Below are positions 29,310 to 37,694 of a stretch of 64,000 nucleotides of DNA, one piece after another. The notes beneath the pieces are model-generated. The model was given only the letters and a program-made list of their open reading frames with translations, was not told where the DNA came from and made no database searches. The stretch's first letter is position 1. Each line of letters starts with the position of its first letter. This DNA comes from Rhodopila globiformis. Lineage in GTDB: Bacteria; Pseudomonadota; Alphaproteobacteria; Acetobacterales; Acetobacteraceae. Both the position numbers and the translations under genes were made by a program. The stretch covers positions 1 to 64,000 of the forward strand of contig NZ_NHRY01000269.1 of the NCBI RefSeq assembly GCF_002937115.1. Reading direction: 5' to 3'.

Positions 29310-30083
29310 ATGTCGGAAGCTGCACAATTACGAGATGTAAAACTTGGCGTCGTACGAGAGAACTGGACCAACGCCGGTCCGGTGGTGTCGCAAATGCCGG
29401 ATCAGGACCTGAACCTGCTACGCGAACGCGCCGCGGCGACGATTGCCGATCCCAGTGCGCTTGGCTTGTGGGGATTTGCCACCGGCACCTGGATGGCGGC
29501 GACTGTGCTCGGCGGATTTGTCGAGCCTTTGGCCAGTTGGTCGCTGGCCCCGACCGTCATCCTGTTTGCCGGCATCGCCCAGTTCATAGCCGGACTGTAT
29601 GCCTTCCGGCGGACCAATGCCCTGCACGCGACGGCTTTTACCTGCTTTGGCGCCTTCAATACGGTAGCGGGCATTATGCTGACGATCCCGTTCCAGGCGA
29701 CCAGGGGGATGACGCCGGGATACCACTTGATGCTGGGATTCCTGCTTGAATCGTTCGCGTTCATCTCGCTGGCACTGATGGTCGGCGCCTTGCGGCGGAA
29801 CGCCGTGCTGACGCTTTTGCTGGGCGCGCTGTTCATCGGCTACTGCCTGACCGGCATCGGTCAGTTCACGATCGGCAACGCTGCGGCCATCGTGCCGGCC
29901 GCCACTGCGAGCGGAGCCCATGCCGGGGCCGCCGGCGCGGCGGGGAACGGGCCTGGCGTGATCGCCGGCATCGGCGGCGGCTTCCTGTGGCTCTCGGCGA
30001 TATGCGCTTACTACCTGGGCGCAGCACTGCTGGTGAACAGCACCTGGCACCGCCGGGTCCTTCCCATCATGGGCGAGCCGTAA
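29310..30083 (+). CDS. GPR1/FUN34/YaaH (SatP) family acetate/succinate transporter
   Basis: The product is 257 residues, with a strong AAAGGAG eight bases before the ATG. Six transmembrane segments can be seen, starting at ADPSALGLWGFATGTW, a variant of the NPAPLGL signature of this family. FAGIAQFIAGLYAFRR and ATAFTCFGAFNTVAGIML are further hallmarks. Members take up acetate or succinate. A soluble N-terminal tail of about 50 residues and a Gly/Ala-rich loop (GAHAGAAGAAGNG) before the last segment are longer than in SatP. Confidence 0.85.
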   Translation: MSEAAQLRDVKLGVVRENWTNAGPVVSQMPDQDLNLLRERAAATIADPSALGLWGFATGTWMAATVLGGFVEPLASWSLAPTVILFAGIAQFIAGLYAFRRTNALHATAFTCFGAFNTVAGIMLTIPFQATRGMTPGYHLMLGFLLESFAFISLALMVGALRRNAVLTLLLGALFIGYCLTGIGQFTIGNAAAIVPAATASGAHAGAAGAAGNGPGVIAGIGGGFLWLSAICAYYLGAALLVNSTWHRRVLPIMGEP

Positions 30084-30782
30084 TGGGTGCGCTCTCCATG
30101 GCCGAGGCGGCAACGCGCGGCCATGGATGAGAGCCTGTTCCTGTCGGGCTGAGACTGGCTTTGCCTTCCCGGGAAGAAGTGTACCGGGGAGGCATCACCA
30201 CGAGTCCCGCAACAGTGCGAATTCGGCATGATCGCCGGCAAGCCGTGATGCCGGACATTATCTTCATGAACAGCGCGCGCCGGCGCGTTCTCCTATGAAA
30301 ATGCGGTCCCGCAGGTGCCGGTCGTCTCTCCATCGTCATGGCCGGGCGTGTCCCTACGCAATGCACACATCCTGGAAAAGAGTGGGAAATGACCGTAAAA
30401 TCAAGTGCTTGCCTGGGCGCCAAGAGCGTTCCACCATCGTCATGGCCCGGCTTGTCCGGGCCACCTATTCCAGCACTTGTGCCGCGACAGGTGGCCCGGA
30501 CAAGCCGGGCCATGACGAAAGGGAAACGCAGCGGCGGACCGTTTCCGAGATGTGTGCATCCCGTAGGGACACGCCCGGCCATGACGGAGAGGCAAAGGCT
30601 CGCCCAATTTTCGGTCATCGCGGTGCCGGCGCGCCGGCTGGCCAACTCCCATGGGTTGGAAGCCGGCAGACAATTCCGCGGCTGCAGTCCAGGGCGGTGG
30701 CCGCAGGCTGTATCGGCATGATTTCCATGCTTCTGACTAGCCTGCGACGGGACTCCGGCGTCTGCTGGATCGTGCAGTCGGG
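30084..30782. other. Spacer with composite repeat
   Basis: No gene. Contains the composite repeat at 30334-30586, and otherwise nothing I can name. Confidence 0.5.
30334..30586. repeat. Composite repeat: REP-A arms enclosing REP-B
   Basis: The outer arms are CGTCATGGCCGGGCGTGTCC-CTACGCAATGCACAC and its complement ending at 30586. Inside is a complete REP-B palindrome (30439-30517) flanked by AACGCAGCGGCG and GCAAGCACTTGATTT-type stretches. The same unit occurs in opposite orientation at 39260-39558. Confidence 0.85.
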
Positions 30783-32279
30783 TTACCGCCCCGGCGTCGG
30801 CATGGTGAATTCCGGCCCGCGCCGCATGCCGGCGGTCCAGCGCTGGGTGATCGCCTTGTAGCGGGTGTAGAAGCGCACCCCCTCCGGCCCGTAGATGTGG
30901 TGGTCGCCGAACAACGAGTGCTTCCAGCCGCCGAAACTATGGAACGCCATCGGCACCGGGATCGGCACGTTGATGCCGACCATGCCGATCTGGATGGCCT
31001 GGGTGAAGTCGCGGGCGACGCCGCCGTCGTTGGTGAACAGGGCGACGCCGTTGCCGTATTCGTGGCTGTTGACCAGCCGCGTCGCGGTGGCGACGTCGGG
31101 GGCGCGGACCACCGACAGCACCGGGCCGAAGATCTCGTCCTTGTAGATGCGCATGTCGGGCGTGACGTCGTCGAACAGGCAGCCGCCGAGGAAGAAGCCG
31201 TTCTCGTAGCCTTGCAGCTTCAGGTCGCGGCCGTCGACTACCAGCTTCGCGCCCTCCTTCACGCCGAGGTCGACGTAGCCGCGTACCTTGTTCAGGTGCT
31301 CGCGCGTCACCAGCGGACCCATTTCGGCGTCCGGGTCGGTGCCGGGGGCCACCTTCAGCGCCCGCACGCGCGGGGCCAGCTTCGACATCAGGGCGTCGCC
31401 GGCCGAGCCGACGGTCACCGCCACGGACACCGCCATGCAGCGCTCGCCGGCGGCGCCGTAGGCCGAGCCCATCAGCGCATCGACCGCGTCGTCGATGTCG
31501 GCGTCGGGCATCACCACCAGGTGGTTCTTCGCCCCGCCCAGCGCCTGCACGCGCTTTCCGTGCGAGGTGCCGCCGCGGTAGATCGTCTCGGCGATGGCGG
31601 TGGAGCCGACGAAGCTGATGGCGGCGATGCCGGGATGACTGAGGATGGTTTCAACCGCCTCGCGCCCGCCCTGCACGACGTTGAACACGCCGTCGGGCAG
31701 GCCGGCTTCCTTGAGCAGCTCGGCCAGCCGCAGCGAGACGGACGGGTCCTTCTCGGATGGTTTCAGGATGAAGCAGTTGCCGCAGGCCAGCGCCACCGGG
31801 ATCATCCACAGCGGCACCATGATCGGGAAGTTGAACGGGGTGATGCCGGCGACGACGCCCAGGGGCTGGCGGATCGACCAGGCGTCGATGCCGGTGCCGA
31901 CCTGGTCGGTGAATTCGCCTTTCAGCACGTGGGGGATGCCGCAGGCGAATTCGACGACCTCCAGGCCGCGCTGCACCTCGCCGTCGGCGTCGGACAGGAC
32001 CTTGCCGTGCTCGGCGGTGATGATCTCGGCGAGTTCGCGGCGGTTGCGTTCCAGCAGGTCCTTCAGTTTGAACATGACGCGGGCGCGGCGGAGCGGGGGC
32101 GTGGCGGCCCAGGCGGGCCAGGCTTCGGCGGCGGCGGCGACGGCTTTGTCGACTTCAGAGGCGTTGGCCATGGCGACCTTGCCGGTGACCTCGCCGGCGG
32201 CGGGATTGAAGACGTCGCCGTGGTTGCCGCTGGTGCCTTGGACGTGCTGGCCGGCGATGTAGTGGCCGATTTCGCGCAT
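30783..32279 (-). CDS. mmsA: CoA-acylating methylmalonate-semialdehyde dehydrogenase
   Basis: The product is 498 residues of the aldehyde dehydrogenase superfamily. [33 protein letters not shown] and [12 protein letters not shown] with the catalytic cysteine are diagnostic for MmsA/IolA. It oxidises methylmalonate or malonate semialdehyde to propionyl-CoA or acetyl-CoA in valine, beta-alanine and inositol catabolism. The ATG at 32279 gives the usual HYIAGQ N-terminus. No valine-pathway neighbours are in the window. Confidence 0.93.
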   Translation of the reverse strand: MREIGHYIAGQHVQGTSGNHGDVFNPAAGEVTGKVAMANASEVDKAVAAAAEAWPAWAATPPLRRARVMFKLKDLLERNRRELAEIITAEHGKVLSDADGEVQRGLEVVEFACGIPHVLKGEFTDQVGTGIDAWSIRQPLGVVAGITPFNFPIMVPLWMIPVALACGNCFILKPSEKDPSVSLRLAELLKEAGLPDGVFNVVQGGREAVETILSHPGIAAISFVGSTAIAETIYRGGTSHGKRVQALGGAKNHLVVMPDADIDDAVDALMGSAYGAAGERCMAVSVAVTVGSAGDALMSKLAPRVRALKVAPGTDPDAEMGPLVTREHLNKVRGYVDLGVKEGAKLVVDGRDLKLQGYENGFFLGGCLFDDVTPDMRIYKDEIFGPVLSVVRAPDVATATRLVNSHEYGNGVALFTNDGGVARDFTQAIQIGMVGINVPIPVPMAFHSFGGWKHSLFGDHHIYGPEGVRFYTRYKAITQRWTAGMRRGPEFTMPTPGR

Positions 32280-32346
32280 GGCTGGTTTCCTCCAGAACTT
32301 GTCCGGTGTGGTAGCGCGGTTTCGGCCGGCGTGCCAAGCCGGACGG

Positions 32347-32811
32347 TCAGGGATCAATCGCCTGCCGGAAACGCGCGATCTCCGACGGCAGCAAGGAGGC
32401 CAGCAGCGCGGCGCTTTCGACCGCTCTGGTCGCCTGCGCATAATCGAAGGCATCGTAGGCATGGGCAGCGATGCTCCGGAAGCGGCGGGTTTCGTCGGCC
32501 GCGCGGGCCGCGTCCCCGCCCAGGATGGCCGGCCGCTTGCCGACGGGATGGGCCGCCCGCGCAATCAAATCGGCATGCCAGCGTGACCCTGTCGGGGCTG
32601 CCTCGCCGTACAGGTCGAGGATGCGAAGCAGTGCAGTCTCCAGGGATGTCTGGCCGGACTGCATGGCGTGCATGAAGCCCATCTCGAACCCATACCGGTC
32701 GATGTCAGGCACGATGCCTGGCAGGCGATCGAACAATCCCTTCGCGCCAGTGAAGTGCCGCACTGCCGCGGCGACGGCCTGGTCAATTTCGAACCAACGG
32801 GCGTCGCTCAT
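32347..32811 (-). CDS. hepT: HepT-like HEPN-domain toxin of a HEPN/MNT pair
   Basis: The product is 154 residues, all helical. [15 protein letters not shown] fits the RX4-6H active-site region of HEPN RNases (R-SIAA-H-Y here). Its ATG overlaps the stop of the upstream nucleotidyltransferase gene (ATGA at 32808-32811). In the characterised HepT-MntA system the nucleotidyltransferase AMPylates a tyrosine next to this motif to silence the RNase; a Tyr is present two residues after the His. This protein is longer than typical HepT (about 115-140). Confidence 0.75.
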   Translation of the reverse strand: MSDARWFEIDQAVAAAVRHFTGAKGLFDRLPGIVPDIDRYGFEMGFMHAMQSGQTSLETALLRILDLYGEAAPTGSRWHADLIARAAHPVGKRPAILGGDAARAADETRRFRSIAAHAYDAFDYAQATRAVESAALLASLLPSEIARFRQAIDP

Positions 32812-33158
32812 GCGATCTCCCGGAGATCGGGTGCGATATGATCCAGGAAGGTCCTCCGGCACCAGCGATAGGGCATGAGGTCAGGCTCCAATCCACGGTC
32901 CCAGCAGGCTGTTTCGGCGAAGTTCCATGCCTCGCCCAGCGTGGCCTCCGGGAAATCCAACAACAGATCGACGTCGCTGTCATGCTTCATCGTCCCGCGC
33001 GCGGCGGAGCCGTACAGCAGGAACCGGCCGCCATGCGCCTGGGCATAGGCGGCCAGCACCGGCACGAGCGCTGCCACGGCCGCCTGGCGGCGTGCCGCCT
33101 CGATTGCCTTGTGCTCGGCCAGGGTGACGATCTGCTGCATGAGCGGATTATCCTGCAT
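32808..33158 (-). CDS. mntA: MntA-like nucleotidyltransferase antitoxin
   Basis: The product is 116 residues. The minimal nucleotidyltransferase motif is LLYGSAARGTMKHDSDVDLL, the GS-x10-DxD pattern, followed by a third acidic strand region. It lies immediately upstream of and overlaps the HEPN gene, the arrangement of type VII toxin-antitoxin pairs. In that system the antitoxin transfers AMP to the toxin. ATG at 33158; an in-frame ATG six codons later is possible. Confidence 0.85.
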   Translation of the reverse strand: MQDNPLMQQIVTLAEHKAIEAARRQAAVAALVPVLAAYAQAHGGRFLLYGSAARGTMKHDSDVDLLLDFPEATLGEAWNFAETACWDRGLEPDLMPYRWCRRTFLDHIAPDLREIA

Positions 33159-33351
33159 GTCGCGCTGCGAGGGTAGAGCAGTCTGATGCTGGGGGGCAAA
33201 GGCGGCAGGTTGGGAACTTTCCTTGCACGAAGAATTGCGGAAAAGAGACGTCTATGCGAACGTCCCGCCGCGGTTGAGCGGCGGCTTGATTGATCGCCCG
33301 GCCGTCGGCTGAAGCAAACGACCTGCTGCTTTCTCATCGATGGAGCGAATG

Positions 33352-33630
33352 ATGGCGGATCAGCCGCTGGGGCACGACAAGCCGGGCGCGGACGACATGG
33401 GGTCGTTGCAGGTCCAGGCTCATTGGGACGCCGCCGCCGAGGTCTGGTGGGCAGAGAGCGATGACCTGCCCGGTCTTGCGACCGAGGCGCCATCGTTTCC
33501 GGAGTTGATGACTCACATCAAGTCGCTCGCCCCGACGATCATCCGGGAGAACCTGGGGCGCCGGCCGGATGGCCTGTCCGTCCGGGTGGCCGGCAATGCG
33601 TCGGAGGAAACCTTCAAAATCAATGGCTGA
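33352..33630 (+). CDS. DUF1902-type antitoxin
   Basis: The product is 92 residues. VQAHWDAAAEVWWAESDDLPG LATEA-type sequence is the HicB-like partial RNase H fold of DUF1902 (split here for length). It probably pairs with the HicA protein whose gene overlaps its end. The ATG at 33352 is favoured by GGAG at 33342-33345; ATGs at 33340 and 33349 are alternatives. The antitoxin gene comes first, allowing it to be made in excess. Confidence 0.8.
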   Translation: MADQPLGHDKPGADDMGSLQVQAHWDAAAEVWWAESDDLPGLATEAPSFPELMTHIKSLAPTIIRENLGRRPDGLSVRVAGNASEETFKING

Positions 33631-33817
33631 CTTCGACCGCGATCTGCGCAGGATCCTGCGCGATCATGGCTGCGAGTACCGGCGGCCGGCCGATGGCAGT
33701 CATGAATGGTGGTACAGTCCCATCACGAACCGTGGCTTCGCTGTCCCGCTGCATATCAAGAGCCGACACACCGCCAATGCAGTCCTGAAACAGGCCGGCA
33801 TCGAGAAGAAGTTCTGA
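33623..33817 (+). CDS. hicA: HicA-family mRNA interferase toxin
   Basis: The product is 64 residues. The double-stranded RNA-binding-like HicA fold is seen in LRRILRDHGCEYRR, GSHEWWYSP with the catalytic histidine, and RHTANAVLKQAGI. HicA toxins cleave mRNA until bound by the antitoxin. The start overlaps the last eight bases of the DUF1902 gene. The length is typical of HicA. Confidence 0.85.
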   Translation: MADFDRDLRRILRDHGCEYRRPADGSHEWWYSPITNRGFAVPLHIKSRHTANAVLKQAGIEKKF

Positions 33818-33898
33818 TTGCTGAAGCCTGGCAGGCCCGGATGGACGCCTGTGAAATGACCGGACCTGGCTCGGGCGCCGGTGTGGTCATGGCGCGGC

Positions 33899-34953
33899 TT
33901 ACGCTGGATCGAGCAGCGTATCGAGGTGATCGTGCCGCTCGTTCATGCGGGATGCGGCGATCTGTTCGATTTCACCGTCGGTGAGGTCCGCCGTCTGGAG
34001 CCGGCGGCGCATGGCCTTGAGCTTCAGCAGCGCTTCATACTCGTGCGGCGAGACGAAATAGCCGGCGAGGGCGCCGAGCACCGGCTGGTCGCAGGCGATG
34101 ACGCCGGCCATGACGAGGTTCAGCGGGTTGCTGAAGCGCGGCTCCGCCAGCGCCTGGTCGAGCGCGGCATCCTCACCCGCCACCGGCAGCACCGCCGGCT
34201 CGCCCGCCGTGCCGCGCAGTGTCCAGGCCGCCGCCCGCGCCGCCAGCAGCAGGGCGTGCCGCTCGGCCGGGTCGCCCAGGCCCAGCAGCCGGACGGGCGG
34301 GTTCTGCCAGACCACCTCGGCACGGCCCCGGCCGCTGTTCAGGCCGGGGCGGGTCAGTTCCGGCCACCAGCCGAAATCCGCCGGCGCCTCGCGGTCGAGC
34401 AGCAGGAAGCGCAGCTTCTGCGGCTGAAGCGTCGGCACCAGCGCATCCAGCCAGCGCGCCAGCTCCCGCTATGCCGTCGCCGCGTAATCCACCACCAGCA
34501 GCGTCGGCCGATCCCAGGTAAAGGCGCGGGTCGCCAGGGTATCGACGATCGGCCGCAGGTCGGAGGGGTGAACAAAGGCCGCGAGCCAATCGCCCGAGCC
34601 GTCCGGCGGATCAACCAGGCGGCAGAGTTCCAGCGCCAGCCGTGTCTTGCCGCTGCCGGCCTCGCCAATCAGCGCATGGACGGACAGATCGGCCGGGTCG
34701 TCCAGCCAGCCGCGCAATTCCGCCAGCATAGCGGCGCGGCCGAGCAGCGGCAGCACCCCGGCCGTCGGGGCAAACATGTCCAGTTCGCGCGGCAGAGCGC
34801 CCGGGCGCGGCGGCGGTCGGGCACCGGCACCTGGCGGCATTCCAGCGCCAGCCGCACGCCGGTGTCGCCGAACGTCGCGGTGATGCTGTTGCCGTCGCCG
34901 GTGACGACGACGCTGTGCCGGATGTCCCGGGCGTGGACCGACTGATCGCTCAC
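33899..34953 (-). pseudogene. Disrupted STAND-type NTPase
   Basis: Read leftward from a GTG at 34953, the protein begins SDQSVHARDIRHSVVVTGDG and then RLALECRQVPVPDRRR. At about 34815 the frame shifts by one base, continuing with GALPRELDMFAPTAG, LPLLGRAAMLAELRGWLDD, Walker A in GEAGSGKTRLALELC and Walker B in LLVVDYAATA. There an in-frame TAG stops it at about 34469. The remainder, from LARWLDALVPTLQPQKLRF to LDTLLDPA at 33899, stays open. STAND NTPases are signalling or defence ATPases. Frameshift plus nonsense codon indicate decay. No effector domain is recognised. Confidence 0.75.
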
Positions 34954-35084
34954 GGATGCGCCTCCTGGGCACACGATAGCGGTCATTCTTATAATGCAAA
35001 CATATCGCCCCGCCGCGCCGGGCGTGCCGCAATCCAGCCTTGCCCCAGCGCTCGCCGCCTGCCACTCTGCCCCGACTTCCACAG

Positions 35085-35092
35085 TAAAGGAG
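35085..35092 (+). promoter_or_regulatory. Shine-Dalgarno sequence of the selenoprotein gene
   Basis: TAAAGGAG stands nine bases before the ATG at 35102. It is one of the strongest ribosome-binding sites in the window and supports translation from a start that leads straight to the in-frame UGA. Confidence 0.8.
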
Positions 35093-35101
35093 CGGAACCG
35101 C

Positions 35102-35320
35102 ATGCAGGTCGAAATCGAATACTGCGGTATGTGAGGCTACGAACCGCGCGCCCGCCAGGCGCGGGACCTGATCCTGAAGACACACCCCTCGGCCCGGGTC
35201 GACCTGAAACGATCCAGCGGCGGCGTCTTCGAGATCACGGTGGATGGACGACTGGCCTACTCGAAGAAGGCCACCGGCCAGTTCCCGACAGACGAGCAGG
35301 TGCAGAGCACCCTCGGCTGA
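35102..35320 (+). CDS. Selenoprotein W-like Rdx protein with in-frame UGA (CxxU)
   Basis: Read through the TGA at 35132-35134 as selenocysteine, the product is 72 residues: MQVEIEYCGM-Sec-GYEPRARQA, then DLILKTHPSARVDLKRSSGG, FEITVDGRLAYSKKATG and a C-terminal TDEQVQSTLG. This matches the Rdx/SelW thioredoxin-like fold: the YCGxUGY redox motif at the end of strand 1, a helix with RA-x-x-x-x-L, and the GxFEV-V-G-L-SKK block present in animal SelW. The UGA stands exactly where family members have Sec or Cys. A candidate SECIS hairpin follows. Reading stops after 10 residues if UGA is not decoded. selA/selB/selC are not in the window. Function of the family: thiol/selenol redox, poorly defined. 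Confidence 0.82.
35144..35165 (+). promoter_or_regulatory. Candidate bacterial SECIS hairpin
   Basis: CGCGCC (35147-35152) pairs with GGCGCG (35158-35163) around the loop CGCCA. Two more C-G pairs below (35144-35145 with 35164-35165) are separated by a bulged G. The apical G is 20 nt past the UGA, within the distance reported for bacterial SECIS elements. Base pairing is seen; SelB binding is inference. Confidence 0.5.
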
Positions 35321-35613
35321 TCGCTCGTCCGGCGTCGCGCGGCGCCTGCCGCGTGCCGGTGGCAGCCCACGTCCGAACCGTCGCCACAGCCCGGGCCGAC
35401 CCGGGCACGGGTTTCTGCGTCCAAGGGGATTCTCGCCGCATCGGCGGGTCCGGGCGGGCTATTGCCTGTCTGTCCCGCCCCGATGCTGTCGCAGCAACGG
35501 CCCAGCGGAACGATAAGCGGAAAGATACCGGCAGCCACGCCGTGCTGTGGTATCCTCGGCCCGCCGGGCGCGGAACGCCCGAGGGGACAGGTTGGCCGAG
35601 GGAGATGTTGGCC
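35321..35613. other. Spacer
   Basis: About 290 bases. GC-rich short inverted repeats are present, but no gene, terminator or named repeat is recognised. Confidence 0.3.
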
Positions 35614-35820
35614 ATGAGCAAACCGGGGCAGGCAAATCGAGAACAGATGATTAGACAGCTCATTGCGGTGCGCGCGTATGAAATCTGGGAAAGCCAGGGG
35701 CGGCCGCACGGCCATGACGCGGCGCATTGGCGCCAGGCGGAGCAGGACATCATGGCCTGCCTGGCCGACAGCGCGACGGCAGGCGCTGCGCCGCCCGGGC
35801 CGTCCGGCAAGAACCGTTAG
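35614..35820 (+). CDS. DUF2934 domain protein
   Basis: The product is 68 residues. REQMIRQLIAVRAYEIWESQGRP-type sequence with HGHDAAHWRQAEQDI is the DUF2934 core (IRxRAYxIWExxGRPxGxDxxHWxxAE; quoted in parts). Function unknown; members are small cytoplasmic proteins common in alphaproteobacteria, often near stress genes. GAGGGAG is spaced for the ATG at 35614 rather than the one at 35605. It is followed after 13 bases by the zeta-type inhibitor, so the two are probably co-transcribed. Confidence 0.8.
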   Translation: MSKPGQANREQMIRQLIAVRAYEIWESQGRPHGHDAAHWRQAEQDIMACLADSATAGAAPPGPSGKNR

Positions 35821-35833
35821 CGGAGGCTGCACC

Positions 35834-36172
35834 ATGCCGACGACACTGCAGGACCGAGAGCAGGCCTTCGAGGCGAAATTCGCCCACGACGAGGAAGTTC
35901 GTTTCCTCACCCGGGCGCGCCGCGACAAGCTGTTCGCGCACTGGGCGGCCACGGAACTCAGGCTGTCCGAGGCGGACACCAATGCCCTGGTCAAGGCGGT
36001 CATCGCCATTCCCGATGGCCCGGGGCACGAGCAGGCCCTGCTGCGCCATGTCGGCGACCGCCTGCGCGGCCGTTCCGCCGGGTCCGAGGCATCGCTCGCC
36101 GCGGCGCTGGGCCGGTGCATGGAACAGGCGAAGCTGCTTGAGGCGACGGCGGATCGTTCCGGGACGGCGTGA
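35834..36172 (+). CDS. ATPase inhibitor subunit zeta (DUF1476)
   Basis: The product is 112 residues. LQDREQAFEAKFAHDEEVRF and RARRDKLFAHWAATELRLSE are the DUF1476 signature. In Paracoccus this family is the zeta subunit, which inserts its N-terminus into F1 and blocks ATP hydrolysis. The protein aligns along its whole length with that family. It lies 670 bases from a second, N-type F1Fo-ATPase operon in convergent orientation. Whether it inhibits that enzyme, the main ATP synthase or both is open. Confidence 0.85.
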   Translation: MPTTLQDREQAFEAKFAHDEEVRFLTRARRDKLFAHWAATELRLSEADTNALVKAVIAIPDGPGHEQALLRHVGDRLRGRSAGSEASLAAALGRCMEQAKLLEATADRSGTA

Positions 36173-36329
36173 TCGTGGCGGTGATTCGGATCGTGTCGTC
36201 CGGGAAGGGTTACGTGCCGATGGGGACGGGACTGGAAGCGTGTTTGCCTCCGTAGTTTTCAACACGGAGTTAGCCAGCTGGCGGCCCCGGCACCGCGATG
36301 GCTGAAAATGACGGCGGCCGTTGCCTTCC

Positions 36330-36408
36330 CGTCATGGCCGGGCGTGTCCCGGCCATCTACCCCCAGCCGTCGAAGCGCAGATGGCCGGGATACGCCCGGC
36401 CATGACGA
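36330..36408. repeat. REP-A palindrome
   Basis: CGTCATGGCCGGGCGTGTCC and the near-perfect complement ending CCATGACG. The loop holds the variable CTACCCCCAGCCGTCGAAGC. Confidence 0.85.
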
Positions 36409-36527
36409 TAGAGAGACGATCGGCGCCTGCGAGACCGCATTTTCATAGGAGAAAGGTCATGTCGCGCTGCGCGCGAAGCGTATGAAATGCCGGAGGGGCC
36501 AATGGGACGACCCGCGCTGCTGCTCCC

Positions 36528-36580
36528 CTGCAACCTTCGTGGCCCTCCGTGTTCCTTCGTACCCTCCGTGTTGAAATTCG
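36528..36580. repeat. Hairpin-element right arm
   Basis: CCTTCGTGGCCCTCCGTGTT followed by CCTTCGTACCCTCCGTGTTG and AAA matches the right arm at 18230-18279. The left partner arm (TTTTCAACACGGAG at 36257-36270) is cut short, with a REP-A copy lying between. Confidence 0.7.
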
Positions 36581-36845
36581 ACCGGTGCAACAGGCACTGG
36601 CGGAAACCAGGACGTACCAGGATCGATCCCATCCTGGCTGCCTCATCATGCCAGCCGACCCCAAGCCTGGCCGTTGCAGAGTCGTCAGGCACCCGGGCCA
36701 GGCCGGACATGACGCGATGCAAACGACCGTGCCGCTGGCCCCGCCGTCGTCAGTCTCTACTGCTGTAGCGCCGACGTGGCCGCCGCTGGCCGCCAACATT
36801 CATTCTCAGCCGCAAATGGCATATCCCCCGAACCAGCCCCGGCCG

Positions 36846-37694
36846 TCACGCCGATCGGCGGGCGCCCGCGCTGCTGGCGAGTTCGACCACCTCGGCGGTG
36901 ATCTCCTCCTGGCGGATCTGCCGCTCCAGCACCTGCAGGTCCGTCAGCATCGTCTCCAGGTTGCCTTTCGCCCCCAGCATGGTGGCGACCCGGGCTTCGT
37001 TCTCGGCGGCGAACGCGGTCAGCGCCGCCTCGCACAGCTCCGCGAAGACGTATTCCTCGGCCAGCCGCGCCAGCAGCCGGGCCGGGGGCAGGGTGGTCAG
37101 CGGCGCCTGGCCGGAGGCTTTCACGGCGAAGCGGCGGAAATCGAACGGCAGCAGCGACCGCCGCTCGGCCGCCACCCCGCCGGCGGCGGACCAGATGGGC
37201 ACCATGACATCGACGCGCGGTCCAGGCCGATCGGCCAGCCAGGCGTAGAGCGCATCGGCGATGCGGCCGGCCAGCACCGCCACCAGGTTCGCGTGCGGCA
37301 CCATCGGCGCGTGCCAGAACAGGCGCAGGCGCCGCTCGACCGCCAGCCCGCCGCCGCGCGAGCCAATCAGGAACAGGTCCTGCGAGTTCGCGGTCACCCG
37401 CGCCGCCTCCAGCATGCGGTCGCTGAAGGCGCCGGCGAAGCCCTGCTCGGCGCAGAACAGGATCAGCGCCCGCCGCCCGGCGCGGATGGTCGTCGCGTCA
37501 TGGTTGTCCGGCAGCAGCGGCAGCGCCTGGCCGATGGCGCGGCCAATGATTGCCGCATGTGCCCTGACGCCCTGCAGCAACGCATGCGCCTGCTGCACGC
37601 GGCTGGCGGAAATGCCGCGCATCGCCGTCACCACGGCGTCGAGCTGCTGCACGCTGCGGATCCGCCGGGTGGTTTCGGCCAGGCGCTCGGTCAT
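36846..37694 (-). CDS. atpG: N-type F1Fo-ATPase subunit gamma
   Basis: The product is 282 residues. The N-terminal [23 protein letters not shown] and C-terminal [18 protein letters not shown] helices form the antiparallel coiled coil of the rotor shaft. The middle Rossmann-like part is diverged, as in N-ATPases. It is the last gene of the operon; its ATG overlaps the atpA stop (ATGA at 37691-37694). Confidence 0.88.
   Translation of the reverse strand: MTERLAETTRRIRSVQQLDAVVTAMRGISASRVQQAHALLQGVRAHAAIIGRAIGQALPLLPDNHDATTIRAGRRALILFCAEQGFAGAFSDRMLEAARVTANSQDLFLIGSRGGGLAVERRLRLFWHAPMVPHANLVAVLAGRIADALYAWLADRPGPRVDVMVPIWSAAGGVAAERRSLLPFDFRRFAVKASGQAPLTTLPPARLLARLAEEYVFAELCEAALTAFAAENEARVATMLGAKGNLETMLTDLQVLERQIRQEEITAEVVELASSAGARRSA

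Larger units (their letters stand above)
36173..36845. other. Repeat-rich convergent spacer
   Basis: No gene. It holds a truncated hairpin-element arm (36257-36270), a REP-A palindrome (36330-36408) and the opposite hairpin-element arm (36528-36580). Between them lies a stretch (GTCATGTCGCGCTGCGCGCG and on) that recurs near 63087, inside the hairpin element there. Confidence 0.6.

Noticed and set aside
28817-29371. 184-codon open frame on the minus strand before the transporter gene
   Set aside because: No family-like motifs, unusual composition and overlap with the transporter's ribosome-binding site and start. Treated as chance.
33340-33351. Upstream ATGs at 33340 and 33349 as start of the DUF1902 antitoxin
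   Set aside because: The GGAG at 33342-33345 lies within or too close to these codons and fits the ATG at 33352.
35132-35134. Reading the TGA of the SelW-like gene as a plain nonsense mutation
   Set aside because: Considered first. The TGA lies exactly at the Sec/Cys position of the redox motif, downstream sequence is fully conserved, and a hairpin follows, so Sec is more likely. It stays open until the Sec machinery is found.
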